From NCBI RefSeq assembly GCF_025699295.1, contig NZ_JAILWB010000014.1, forward strand, positions 62,001 through 126,000: a stretch of 64,000 nt of DNA, given 5' to 3'. Origin of the DNA: Hydrogenophaga sp. GTDB taxonomy: Bacteria; Pseudomonadota; Gammaproteobacteria; Burkholderiales; Burkholderiaceae_C. Position 1 is the first letter of the stretch. The number at the start of each line of letters is the position of its first letter. Of the stretch, positions 1-10,604 are shown in pieces. A program made the translations under genes and the position numbers. The notes beneath the pieces are model-generated. The model searched no databases. It saw nothing but the letters and a program-made list of their open reading frames with translations, and was not told the origin of the DNA.

Positions 1-4
1 TCAC

Positions 5-1804
5 ATGAGACGTCTTGCGCTGATCACCGCCCTGGTCTTGCTGAGCGCCTGCGCCGCTCCGCCCTCTGCGACCGTGCAACAGCCAGAAGGCGCGTCGGGC
101 CTCACTGCCAAGCCGGGCTGGACCTTCCAGCGCCAGGCCGTGGCCGCGGCCAACCCGCTGGCCACCGAGGCGGGCGCGCAGATCCTGCGCGCTGGCGGCA
201 GCGCGATGGACGCGGCGATCGCGGTGCAGATGGTGCTCACCCTGGTGGAGCCGCAGTCCAGCGGCATCGGAGGCGGTGCCTTCCTGCTGCACCACGACGG
301 CCAGCGGCTGCAGGCCTTCGACGGCCGTGAGACCGCGCCCGCCGCCGTGGACGACACCCTGTTTCTGGACGCGCAAGGCAAACCACTGCCCTTCGACACG
401 GCCGTGGCCAGCGGGCGCTCGGTGGGCACACCAGGCACGGTGGCCCTGCTCGCGGCGGCCCACCGGCAACACGGCAAGCTGCCCTGGGCCCGCCTGTTCG
501 AACCGGCCATCACCCTGGCCGAACAGGGCTTCGCCATCAGCCCGCGCCTGCACGCGCTGCTGCTGGCCGAGAATGCGCTGCGCAAGGATCCCGTGGCCGC
601 GGCCTATTTCTACCGGCCCGATGGCCAGCCCCACCCGCCGGGCCACCGGTTGCGCAACCCTGAACTGGCCCAGGTGCTGCGCGGTATCGCCGCGAGCGGA
701 CCGGCGGCGTTCTACGAAGGGCCCGTGGCGCGCGCCATGGTCGACAAGGTGGCCCGGCACCCCGAGCTACCCGGCACGCTGAGCCTGGACGACCTCAGGC
801 GCTATGCACCGCGCGAGCGCGAAGCCCTCTGCCACGACCTCACCGTGATCCTCAAGGCGCTGCGCGTGTGCGGCTTTCCGCCGCCGAGCTCCGGCGCCAT
901 CGCCATCGGTCAGATCCTGGGCCTGATGGCGCGCACGCCGCAGGGTGCGGCGCCGCTGGTCAACGGCCTGCCCTCGGCGGACTGGCTGCACAGCTACGCC
1001 GAGGCCTCGCGGCTGGCCTTCGCGGACCGTGCCCTGTATCTGGCCGACCCCGATTTCGTGAGCCCGCCGGCGGGCCGCTGGGACAGCCTGCTCGACGCGC
1101 GCTACCTGGACGAGCGCGCGCGGCTGATCACTTCCGCGCGCATGCCACAGGCACCGGCAGGCCGACCGGGCGGCGCCCAGGTGGCCTGGGCGGCCATGCC
1201 CGATCAGCCCGAACACGGCACCAGCCACATCAGCATCGTCGACGCCTTCGGCAACGCCCTGGCCATGACCACCACCATCGAGGCCGCCTTCGGCTCGCGC
1301 CAGATGGTCACCACCGACCCGAAGCGCCCAGGCGGCTTCCTGCTCAACAATGAGCTCACCGATTTCAGCTTCTCGCCGCGCGATGCGCAGGGCCGCGCCA
1401 TCGCCAACCGGGTCGAGCCCGGCAAGCGACCGCGCTCGTCGATGTCGCCCACGCTGGTGTTCGACAAGGCCAGTGGCGAAGTGGTCATGAGCACCGGCAG
1501 CCCGGGCGGTGCGCTCATCATCCACTTCACCGCCAAGACGCTGCACGGGGCATTGCAATGGGGCCTGACACCGCAGGCCGCCATTGACCTGCCCAACTTC
1601 GGCACCCTGGGCGGCCCGCTGCTGCTGGAGCAGCAGCGCTTCCTGACCAGCACGGTGCAGAACCTGCGGCAACGTGGGCACACGGTCGTGGAGACCGCGC
1701 TGCCCAGCGGCCTGCAGGCCCTCATGCGCGGCAGTGAGGGCGGGCAGCGCGCATGGCTGGGGGGTGCTGATCCACGCCGAGAAGGCATCGTCGCGGGCGA
1801 CTGA
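5..1804 (+). CDS. ggt: Gamma-glutamyltransferase, lipoprotein
   Basis: A 599-residue Ntn-hydrolase that would cleave or transfer the gamma-glutamyl group of glutathione and related peptides in the periplasm. The N-terminus is a lipoprotein signal ending in LLSAC (Cys15). The self-processing nucleophile is Thr406 in the segment EHGTSHISIVD, the family position for autocatalytic cleavage into large and small subunits. The glycine-rich substrate loop SSGIGGG (about residue 85) and the STGSPGG oxyanion segment near residue 500 are also present. The length is normal for the family. The ATG at 5 directly precedes the lipoprotein signal, so the gene looks complete although it lies at the window edge. 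The call is firm; membrane anchoring is inferred from the lipobox. Confidence 0.93.
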   Translation: MRRLALITALVLLSACAAPPSATVQQPEGASGLTAKPGWTFQRQAVAAANPLATEAGAQILRAGGSAMDAAIAVQMVLTLVEPQSSGIGGGAFLLHHDGQRLQAFDGRETAPAAVDDTLFLDAQGKPLPFDTAVASGRSVGTPGTVALLAAAHRQHGKLPWARLFEPAITLAEQGFAISPRLHALLLAENALRKDPVAAAYFYRPDGQPHPPGHRLRNPELAQVLRGIAASGPAAFYEGPVARAMVDKVARHPELPGTLSLDDLRRYAPREREALCHDLTVILKALRVCGFPPPSSGAIAIGQILGLMARTPQGAAPLVNGLPSADWLHSYAEASRLAFADRALYLADPDFVSPPAGRWDSLLDARYLDERARLITSARMPQAPAGRPGGAQVAWAAMPDQPEHGTSHISIVDAFGNALAMTTTIEAAFGSRQMVTTDPKRPGGFLLNNELTDFSFSPRDAQGRAIANRVEPGKRPRSSMSPTLVFDKASGEVVMSTGSPGGALIIHFTAKTLHGALQWGLTPQAAIDLPNFGTLGGPLLLEQQRFLTSTVQNLRQRGHTVVETALPSGLQALMRGSEGGQRAWLGGADPRREGIVAGD

Positions 1805-1845
1805 CCCGCCACTCGTGCCCGGGAGCCATCGGTCAGAATACCCCG

Positions 1846-3807
1846 GTGGCCATCCCCCAGACCTTCATCCAGGAACTGCTCAACCGCGTCGACGTGGTCG
1901 ACGTGGTGGGCCGCTACGTGCAGCTCAAGAAGGGCGGCGCCAACCTGATGGGCCTGTGCCCGTTCCATGGGGAGAAGTCACCTTCATTCAGCGTCAGCCC
2001 CACGAAACAGTTCTATCACTGCTTCGGCTGCGGAGCCAACGGCAACGCCATCGGCTTCCTGATGGAACACGCCGGCATGAGCTTCATCGAGGCGGTGAAA
2101 GACCTCGCCCAGCAAACCGGCATGCAGATGCCGGAAGACGACGCCTCGCCGCAGGACCGCGAGCGCGCCGCACAGCAGCGCCAGAAGCAGGCCACGCTCA
2201 CCGACGTGCTGGAGAAGGCCGCGCAGGCCTATGCGAAGCAGCTCAAGGCATCCCCGCGCGCGGTGGCCTACCTGAAGGGCCGAGGCCTGTCCGGCCGCAT
2301 CGCCAAGACCTTCGGCCTGGGCTACGCGCCCGAAGGCTGGCGCGCGCTGGCCAGCGTGTTTCCCGACTACCAGGAACCGCTGCTGGTCGAGTCCGGCATG
2401 GTGATCGAGCACGAGGACGAAAAGGGCGCTGACGGCCAGGCGAAACGGTATGACCGCTTTCGCGACCGCATCATGTTCCCGATCCGCAACGTCAAGGGCG
2501 AATGCATCGGCTTTGGTGGACGCGTGCTCGACAGGGGCGAACCCAAGTACCTCAATTCGCCCGAAACCCCGGTGTTCAGCAAGGGCCGTGAACTCTACGG
2601 CCTGTTCGAGGCCCGCACTGCAATCCGCGTCGCCGGCTATGCACTCGTCACCGAAGGCTACATGGACGTGGTCGCGCTCGCCCAGCTCGGCTTTGCCAAC
2701 GCCGTGGCCACGCTGGGCACGGCCTGCACGCCCGAGCACGTGCAGAAGCTGTTCCGCTTCACCGACAGCGTGGTCTTCAGCTTCGACGGCGACGGCGCCG
2801 GCCGGCGTGCGGCGCGCAAGGCGCTGGATGCCGCCCTGCCCCTGGCGACCGACACGCGCAACGTGAAGTTCCTCTTCCTGCCCGCCGAACACGACCCCGA
2901 CAGCTACGTCCGCGAACACGGCGAAGCCGCTTTCGCCCAGTGTGTGAAGGACGCCACGCCGCTCTCGCGCTTCCTGGTCGAAGCCGCCGGTGCCGACTGC
3001 GACCTCTCCACGGCAGAAGGCCGCGCCCGCATGGCCAGCCAGGCGCGACCACTCTGGAGCGCGCTGCCCGACGGCGCGCTCAAACGCCAGCTCATCGGCG
3101 AGCTCTCCAGTGGCATCGGCATCGGCAGCGCGGACCTGCTGCAGCTCTGGCAGCAGGCGGGTGGTGACACGCGCACGCCACGCGCCGCTGGTCACGCGTC
3201 CTCCCACGCGCCGCACGAGCCGGGTTACGACGGTGGCGCCACTTACGCCCAGGCGGGCAGCGCGTATGGCGGCAGTGGCTACCGCGGCGACGGTGGCAGC
3301 CATGGCAACAAGGGGTACGGCAAGTGGCGCAAAACCCCGCCACCACCGCCGCGCATGCTGGGCACGCGCCGCACCGGCGGCAGCCGGGCCGACCGCGCAG
3401 TGGGCCTGCTGCTTACCAACGCCCCGGCCTGGGACAGCCTGTCGGCCGACGACCACGCCCTGCTTGCCCATCTCGATGCGCCGCACGGTGCATTGTTCGG
3501 CTGGCTCGAAGCCCAGTTGCACGAACACGGCCACCAGCCCTGGGCCGCGCTGCGCGAAGCCTTGCGCGGACACGAGCACGAGGCCTTTGCCTGCGCGCAG
3601 GCCGAGCAGGTCACCCTGGGCGCGGACCCCGCCACCGAACTCTCCGAACTGGCCGACGTAATGAACCGGCTGCGCCGCGACGGCCTGGAAGAACAGGCCC
3701 GCCAACTGGCCGAGCGCGTTGCCGCGGGGGACAGCGGCGCCATGGACGACTACAAGCGCGTGCGCGAGCAGTTGCAGGCGCTCATCGTTGCCAGCGCCAC
3801 ACCCTGA
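1846..3807 (+). CDS. dnaG: DNA primase DnaG
   Basis: Synthesises RNA primers at the replication fork and docks on the DnaB helicase. The N-terminal CHC2 zinc finger is visible with ligands Cys38, His41, Cys59 and Cys62. The TOPRIM catalytic core follows, with VTEGYMDVV (acidic Glu) and SFDGDGAGRRA (DxD metal site). The C-terminal roughly 150 residues match a helicase-binding domain. The start is GTG at 1846 because the protein from there begins MAIPQTFIQELL, the usual primase N-terminus. It is 653 residues, longer than the roughly 580 of E. coli, because of a Gly/His/Tyr/Pro-rich low-complexity linker at about residues 440-510. The neighbour rpoD is the classical partner, but rpsU is not upstream; ggt is. 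Confidence 0.97.
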   Translation: MAIPQTFIQELLNRVDVVDVVGRYVQLKKGGANLMGLCPFHGEKSPSFSVSPTKQFYHCFGCGANGNAIGFLMEHAGMSFIEAVKDLAQQTGMQMPEDDASPQDRERAAQQRQKQATLTDVLEKAAQAYAKQLKASPRAVAYLKGRGLSGRIAKTFGLGYAPEGWRALASVFPDYQEPLLVESGMVIEHEDEKGADGQAKRYDRFRDRIMFPIRNVKGECIGFGGRVLDRGEPKYLNSPETPVFSKGRELYGLFEARTAIRVAGYALVTEGYMDVVALAQLGFANAVATLGTACTPEHVQKLFRFTDSVVFSFDGDGAGRRAARKALDAALPLATDTRNVKFLFLPAEHDPDSYVREHGEAAFAQCVKDATPLSRFLVEAAGADCDLSTAEGRARMASQARPLWSALPDGALKRQLIGELSSGIGIGSADLLQLWQQAGGDTRTPRAAGHASSHAPHEPGYDGGATYAQAGSAYGGSGYRGDGGSHGNKGYGKWRKTPPPPPRMLGTRRTGGSRADRAVGLLLTNAPAWDSLSADDHALLAHLDAPHGALFGWLEAQLHEHGHQPWAALREALRGHEHEAFACAQAEQVTLGADPATELSELADVMNRLRRDGLEEQARQLAERVAAGDSGAMDDYKRVREQLQALIVASATP

Positions 3808-3808
3808 C

Positions 3809-3838
3809 CTGACAAATATTCAGCACCAGCGGTATAAT
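3809..3838 (+). promoter_or_regulatory. Sigma-70-type promoter upstream of rpoD
   Basis: The -35 CTGACA is at 3809-3814 and a perfect -10 TATAAT at 3833-3838, with an 18-bp spacer. It begins two bases after the dnaG stop codon and faces rpoD, so rpoD can be transcribed independently of dnaG. The predicted start near 3845 leaves a leader of almost 290 nt. Confidence 0.7.
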
Positions 3839-4131
3839 CCAAGGCTTTGCACCGCAAGCGCGACAGCAGCACCTCCGGCACCGGCCCGGCCCCCACGCAT
3901 CGGGGCTAGATGGAACACCTTCCTGGCCACCTCAGCGACCCGCCCGGTCCTGACGGAACCCCGCAAGGGCTGCACACCAAATGTTCGCCCCGACAGCTTG
4001 CAGGCCTGCCCTTTCCGGCGAAAGGCAGGCGTTGTGCCCAACAAAATCACCGGGGTTGGCCGTCAGCGGCGGCCTTCAGGCGGTTTTTGTGTGTTCTGCC
4101 GGTTCCAGTTCGATATTTTTTTGAGGTCCCC
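3839..4131 (+). other. Long untranslated leader of rpoD
   Basis: About 290 bases between the promoter and the rpoD start codon. I see no tRNA or convincing small gene. An in-frame upstream ATG at 3910 would add 74 residues ([10 protein letters not shown]...) that do not resemble sigma-70, so I treat it as leader. A near-perfect hairpin (GCCTGCCCTTTC / GAAAGGCAGGC) lies at about 4003-4030, and a T-rich run follows a GC-rich stretch at about 4060-4090. Together they could form an attenuator-like structure, but this is unproven. Confidence 0.4.
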
Positions 4132-6450
<2,319 letters not shown>

Positions 6451-6472
6451 GCGGGCCGCTGTCGGTCGCATC

Positions 6473-6511
6473 AAAGAAGAAGGGGGAGCCAGTGGCTCCC
6501 CCTTCTTCTTT
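6473..6511 (+). terminator. Perfect hairpin terminator after rpoD
   Basis: An 18-bp perfect inverted repeat (6473-6490 and 6494-6511) around a 3-nt AGT loop. The GC-rich core GGGGGAGCC/GGCTCCCCC is flanked by A-rich and T-rich arms, so the distal arm ends in a T-rich tract. The symmetry means it can also stop transcription arriving from the convergent sensor kinase gene that ends at 6587. Confidence 0.9.
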
Positions 6512-6586
6512 GTCCGGATCGTCAGGCGTGCCGTGCGGTCTGGCGTCCTGAAGGCCGCGAGCCTGGTACAGACACCTCCGCCGCGC

Positions 6587-7993
6587 TCAAGCCCCTGGCA
6601 GCACCACCGTCACCGCCAGCCCCGGCCGCGCATTGCGCACCGCAAACGTCCCCCCATGCGCCTGAGCCACCAGGCGGCAGAGGTACAGGCCCAAACCCAC
6701 GCCGCCGGCGCTGCGGGTGCGGGCGGTGTCGGGGCGGAAGAAGGCCTGGCCCAGGTGCGGCAACTGGTCGTCGGGCACGCCGGGGCCGTGGTCGCGCACT
6801 TCGAGCTCGACACCCTGCCCCGCCGCCCATGGGCGCACATGCAGTTCCACCGGCTGCGCCGCGCCGCCGCCGTGCCGCAGGGCGTTGCCCAGCAGGTTGC
6901 GCAACAGCAGGCGCACGCGGATGCGGTCGAGCGCCAGCGCGGGCAGGCCGCTGGTCGCGTGCAGGACGATGCCCTGCCGCGCCGCGGGCTGGGTGGCAGC
7001 CAGCTCGTCGATCACTTCGCGCGCGAGCGCGGCCGCGTCGGTGGGCTCGCGGTGCAGCGCGGCGTGGCGGCCGGCCAGGCGCTCGCTCTCCAGCAGGTCG
7101 CTGATGAGGCGGGCCATCTCGCTCAGGTCGCGCAGCAGGGCTTCGCGCTGCGGCGCGATCTCGTCGGTCTCGGGCAGCAGTTCGGTGTTGAGCCGCGCGC
7201 GTGTGAGCGGGCTGCGCAGCTCGTGGCTGATGGCCAGCAGCAGCGCGCGCTGGGCTTCGAGCATCTGGTTGATGTCCTGGCCCATGGTGTTGATGGTGGC
7301 GGCCAGTTCGCCCAGTTCGTCCGGGCCCCTGGGGTGGCGCACGGGAATGGGCTGGCCGAACTCGCCGGCACCGAAGCGCAGCGCGCCCTGGCGGATGTCG
7401 TCCAGCGGGCGCAGCAGGCGGCGCACGTACAGGTAGGCCAGCAGCGTGAGGACGAGCAGCGCGGTGAGGGTGTAGCCAATGAGCTTGGGGCGGCGCTCGA
7501 ACGCGGCCTCGTTCAGGCCGAACTCGATGCGGTGGCCGTCGGCCGTCGTGCGCTGCAGCAGCTGTTGCCAGTCCTGGTCGTCGCCCCAGCCGGCGTCATC
7601 GCCAGGGCCATCTCGACCGAAGCCCTGCGGTCGGTCGCGCAGCCAGCGGGGGCGCTCCTGGTCGGGGTGCGAGCGCCATTTGACCTGCGGGCCGATGATG
7701 TCGATGGTGATTGGCAGGCGCTGCGTGATGGCCCGGGCGCGCTCGGTGCTCGGCACGCCACCACCGGCCGACACCTCGTGCGCCAGCCGGTCCACATAGT
7801 CCATGAGCAGGGGGCGCGCCGCCTCGCGCCAGCCGACCGAAAACGCCTTCTGCGCGCCGCTGATGAAGGTGAAGGACATGGCCGTGGCCAGCAGCAGGAA
7901 CACCAGCACCATGCGCAACTTGAGCGAGCAGCGCAGCGCATGCAGCGCGCGGCGGTACCAGGGCGCGGGCGTCGAGGTGGCGGCGGTGCTCAT
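6587..7993 (-). CDS. Two-component sensor histidine kinase (CpxA-like)
   Basis: A 468-residue inner-membrane kinase. A first membrane segment (about residues 28-45) and a second (about 171-190) bracket a periplasmic sensor of roughly 125 residues. HAMP follows, then the dimerisation/phosphoacceptor helix with His257 in AISHELRSP, then an ATPase domain with the N box LLRNLLGNALRHGG, the G1 box DHGPGVP and the G2 box GGVGLGLYL. The start codon overlaps the stop of the upstream response regulator by 4 bases, so the two are translationally coupled. With the CpxP/Spy-like genes upstream in the same operon it resembles a Cpx-type envelope-stress system, although the sensor domain itself is not diagnostic. 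Confidence 0.9.
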   Translation of the reverse strand: MSTAATSTPAPWYRRALHALRCSLKLRMVLVFLLLATAMSFTFISGAQKAFSVGWREAARPLLMDYVDRLAHEVSAGGGVPSTERARAITQRLPITIDIIGPQVKWRSHPDQERPRWLRDRPQGFGRDGPGDDAGWGDDQDWQQLLQRTTADGHRIEFGLNEAAFERRPKLIGYTLTALLVLTLLAYLYVRRLLRPLDDIRQGALRFGAGEFGQPIPVRHPRGPDELGELAATINTMGQDINQMLEAQRALLLAISHELRSPLTRARLNTELLPETDEIAPQREALLRDLSEMARLISDLLESERLAGRHAALHREPTDAAALAREVIDELAATQPAARQGIVLHATSGLPALALDRIRVRLLLRNLLGNALRHGGGAAQPVELHVRPWAAGQGVELEVRDHGPGVPDDQLPHLGQAFFRPDTARTRSAGGVGLGLYLCRLVAQAHGGTFAVRNARPGLAVTVVLPGA

Positions 7994-8697
7994 GGTGCGA
8001 GCCGGCGCAACGCGAGCGAATAGCCGGCGTTGCGAAGCGTCTTGATGCAGTCCAGCGGCTCGAGCTTCTTGCGCAGGCGGCTGACCACGATGTCCACCGC
8101 GCGGGTGTAGAGGTCGGCCTCGTGGCCGCGCAGCTGGTTGAGGATGTCGTCGCGGCTGAACACGCGCCCGCTCTCGCGCGCGAGCAGGTGCAGCAGGTCG
8201 AACTCGGTGCTGGTGAGGTCCACCGTCTCGCCCTGGCGCAGCACGCTGCGGCGCGCCGGGTCGATGGTGAGGCCCTCGAACAGCAGCATGTCCTGGCCTG
8301 GCGGGGTGGTGGCCTGCACGGCCGGCCCATTGCCGCCGTTGCGCCGCCGCAGCACGGTCTGGATGTGCGCGACCAGCTCGCGCGGCTCGAAGGGCTTGGG
8401 CAGGTAGGCGTCGGCACCCAGCTCGAGACCGACCACGCGGTCCATCACGTCGCCGCGCGCGGTGAGCATGACGATGGGGATGTCGCTTTCCTTGCGGATG
8501 GTGCGGCAGAGTTCGAAGCCGTCCATCTCGGGCAGCATCACGTCGAGAATGGCGACGTCGAACACACCGCTGCGCAAGCGCGCAAGCCCTTCGCTGGGCT
8601 TGAACGCGTGCGTCAGCGCCAGCTCGAAGCGCTGGAAGTACGTCGCCAGCGGCGGGCCGAGCTGTTCGTCGTCGTCAATGAGCAGTGCGCGGTGCAT
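7990..8697 (-). CDS. OmpR-family response regulator (CpxR-like)
   Basis: A 235-residue DNA-binding response regulator. The receiver domain (residues 1-120) has the acidic pair DDD at 8-10, phosphoacceptor Asp52 in AILDVMLPEMDG, Thr in MLTARGD and the conserved Lys in YLPKPFEPREL. A winged-helix output domain follows, ending in the typical VVSRLRKKLEPLDCIKTLRNAGYSL form. It precedes and overlaps its cognate kinase by 4 bases, and lies 9 bases after the small Spy-like gene. It probably controls its own operon, but no clear tandem operator was seen. Confidence 0.93.
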   Translation of the reverse strand: MHRALLIDDDEQLGPPLATYFQRFELALTHAFKPSEGLARLRSGVFDVAILDVMLPEMDGFELCRTIRKESDIPIVMLTARGDVMDRVVGLELGADAYLPKPFEPRELVAHIQTVLRRRNGGNGPAVQATTPPGQDMLLFEGLTIDPARRSVLRQGETVDLTSTEFDLLHLLARESGRVFSRDDILNQLRGHEADLYTRAVDIVVSRLRKKLEPLDCIKTLRNAGYSLALRRLAP

Positions 8698-8706
8698 GCG
8701 GCATTG

Positions 8707-9000
8707 TCACATTGCGCTCAGGGCACGGTGGCGCTCGATGAGGCGGCGCAGGCGCTGCTGGCCGCCGCTGTCCAGGCCGTCGAATCGATCGGCCACCGAG
8801 AGGATGGCCGGCAGCGTGAGCAGCGCCTCGGTGGGCTGGCGGCGCGAGAGCCGGGCCCACAGGCCCAGCGCGTGCTCGCGGTCGAAGCGCGGACCCCATA
8901 CCAGGGCGAGCAGCTCGTCGTGCGGATCGTCCACCCCGGCCAGCAACGCCGGCCCGTGGTCGCGCAGGCGCTGGGCGATTGGTGCAATCGTGGGTGACAT
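8707..9000 (-). CDS. Small Spy/CpxP-like protein without signal peptide
   Basis: About 97 residues from the ATG at 9000. A TTG overlapping the upstream stop at 9018 would give 103. Its sequence aligns by eye with the C-terminal half of the neighbouring Spy-like protein: DPHDELLALVWGPRFDREHA against DPRAELRALVAGEKFDRARA, and ADRFDGLDSGGQQRLRRLIE against ADFYDSLNPTQQAEVRERMQ. It therefore looks like a diverged, shortened paralogue. Unlike its neighbour it has no hydrophobic signal, so as read it would stay in the cytoplasm. Tight spacing on both sides places it in the four-gene operon. Function unknown; it might be a regulator or adaptor of the two-component pair. Confidence 0.72.
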   Translation of the reverse strand: MSPTIAPIAQRLRDHGPALLAGVDDPHDELLALVWGPRFDREHALGLWARLSRRQPTEALLTLPAILSVADRFDGLDSGGQQRLRRLIERHRALSAM

Positions 9001-9014
9001 GGAAGTGACCCGGC

Positions 9015-9485
9015 TCAACCGCGCGAGAACCAGCCCTTGCGTTTCTGCATGCGCTCGCGCACCTCGGCCTGCTGCGTCGGGTTCAGGCTGTCATAGAAGT
9101 CCGCCAGGGCGTTGATCACCTCCGGGCTGCTCACCTGCACCACGCGGGTCTTCTCGTCGAGCAGGTTCAGCGCACGGGCTCGGTCGAACTTCTCGCCCGC
9201 CACCAGTGCGCGCAGCTCGGCGCGCGGGTCCGCGGTCTGGCCGATGAAGGCCGCGCGCTGCGCCTGCATCTTGTCGGCCAGCACGTTGAGCTTCTGCTGC
9301 TGCTCGGCGTTGAGGTCGAGCTTGCTGGTGACACGGCTGATCACCTTGCCGCGCACCTCGGCCATCCTCTCGGCGCTCATGGGTTCGTGCGCGTGGTGGC
9401 CGCGCGAGCCGCAGGCGGCCAGGCCGCCGATGGCGATGGAGATGCCGGTGAAGGCCATGAGCGAGCGCTTGATCCAGGGTTTCAT
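9015..9485 (-). CDS. Periplasmic Spy/CpxP-family stress protein
   Basis: A 156-residue exported protein. The N-terminus has a basic start, a hydrophobic stretch and IGGLAACG, a possible lipobox (Cys25). The helical body carries the LTXXQ-type repeats of this family: LDLNAEQQQKLNVLAD near the middle and LNPTQQAEVRERM at the end. E. coli Spy and CpxP are periplasmic chaperone or sensor-inhibitor proteins under Cpx control. Being first in the operon with an OmpR-type regulator and kinase fits that role. A His-rich patch (RGHHAHE) after the signal could bind metal. A metal-sensing function is only inference. Confidence 0.85.
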   Translation of the reverse strand: MKPWIKRSLMAFTGISIAIGGLAACGSRGHHAHEPMSAERMAEVRGKVISRVTSKLDLNAEQQQKLNVLADKMQAQRAAFIGQTADPRAELRALVAGEKFDRARALNLLDEKTRVVQVSSPEVINALADFYDSLNPTQQAEVRERMQKRKGWFSRG

Positions 9486-9554
9486 GACGGTGTCCTTTCA
9501 ATGGGACTGTTGAACATGACCGCCATGGTGCCGCCCGGCGTCGCGGCGGGGGTC

Positions 9555-10526
9555 TCAGCGCGGTTTCGGTTTTTTTCGCTTTGTTTCAGCGCCCGCCGCA
9601 CGCACACGGGCCAGGTAGTCGCCCACATGCACCCCCAGGCGCTCGGCCACCATGCGCGCGATGTGCGGCAACGCGCGCCCCGCGCTGATGGCCACGCCCA
9701 CGGTCTGGGGCTGCGCGTTCTTGTCTTTCAATGGCACGAAACGCAACTGGCCAGCGAGGATTTCCGGGCCGGCATCGAGCTCGGACGTCAGGGCCACGTG
9801 GCTGCCGCTGCGCACCAGGCTCTTGACCAGCTGCAGCGAGTTGGTCACCAGCGGCGGACGGGCTTCCTGCAGCAGCCAGTTGTGCCGCCGCTCCAGGTAG
9901 CGGCGGATGGCCAGCGCGCGGCTCTGCGCGGCCAGGGGCCAGGCGACCACCTCCTTGAACGACGCCTGGGCCTGCGAGGCCAGGGGGTGCCCGGGGGCCA
10001 CCACGCAGCCCAGGGGCAGCTCAGCGCTGGCCACCAGGTGCAGGTCCCGCCCGGGCTTGAGGTTGAAGGCCACCGCAAGGTCCACATCGCCCGCCCGCAG
10101 CCGCTGCACCGCCTCGTCCGGGCTGACGATGTCCACTTCCAGCACGATGCCGGGGTGCTCGCGCGCCACCGCGAGCACGAATTCCGGCAGGAAGCCGTTG
10201 ACGTGGCTGTCCATCGCGGCCAGCCGCAGCTGGCCCTGGCTCACGCCCTGCAGGTGCTTGATGTCGGAGAGCGTGCGGTTGAGGTCGGCCTTCCAGCGCT
10301 GGGCCAGCGCCAGCAGCAATTCGCCGGCCGCGGTCAGCCGCATGCCACGCGGCTGTCGCTCGAACAGGGGCACGCCGAGGTCTTCCTCCAGCAGCAGGAT
10401 GTGGCGGTCGATCGCGGAGGCCGAGATGGAGACCTCGCGCGCCGCGGCCTGCACCGAGCCCAGTTGGGCGACCGCCGCCACGTAACGCAGAGCCTTGGGA
10501 TGCAGCATGTGGTTGGCGGGATTCAT
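9555..10526 (-). CDS. LysR-family transcriptional regulator
   Basis: A 323-residue regulator. The N-terminal winged helix-turn-helix (residues 1-65) includes VAQLGSVQAAAREVSISASAIDRHILLLEEDLG, shown here only by its ends: AVAQLGSVQAAAREVS and LLEEDLGVPLFERQPRGM. The effector domain follows. The ATG at 10526 gives the standard LysR N-terminus. It is divergent from the uraD-Bug-uraH operon with about 78 bases between the chosen starts, so it is the likely regulator of urate-intermediate breakdown. The effector is unknown. Confidence 0.9.
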   Translation of the reverse strand: MNPANHMLHPKALRYVAAVAQLGSVQAAAREVSISASAIDRHILLLEEDLGVPLFERQPRGMRLTAAGELLLALAQRWKADLNRTLSDIKHLQGVSQGQLRLAAMDSHVNGFLPEFVLAVAREHPGIVLEVDIVSPDEAVQRLRAGDVDLAVAFNLKPGRDLHLVASAELPLGCVVAPGHPLASQAQASFKEVVAWPLAAQSRALAIRRYLERRHNWLLQEARPPLVTNSLQLVKSLVRSGSHVALTSELDAGPEILAGQLRFVPLKDKNAQPQTVGVAISAGRALPHIARMVAERLGVHVGDYLARVRAAGAETKRKKPKPR

Positions 10527-10604
10527 GCGTTCTGAAAATTGGAATGCAACATGCCGAATTATGCGATGGACAGCAATGCAACGGCGGCTCAGACTGCAGC
10601 CAGC
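10527..10604. promoter_or_regulatory. Divergent control region between LysR gene and uraD
   Basis: A short AT-richer spacer that must carry both promoters. Imperfect T-N11-A type symmetry (ATTGGAATGCAACATGCCGA is part of it) lies at about 10537-10562, as expected for a LysR-type binding site. The exact box cannot be fixed by eye. An ATG at 10539 lies only 12 bases from the LysR start, which argues for the later uraD start. Confidence 0.45.

Noticed and set aside
3910..4131. A longer rpoD start adding 74 residues
   Set aside because: The added sequence does not resemble any sigma N-terminus, and a long untranslated leader behind a good promoter explains the region better.
9387..10535. A 382-codon plus-strand frame across the LysR gene
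   Set aside because: It is antisense to a gene with clear LysR helix-turn-helix and effector domains and has no recognisable domain itself.
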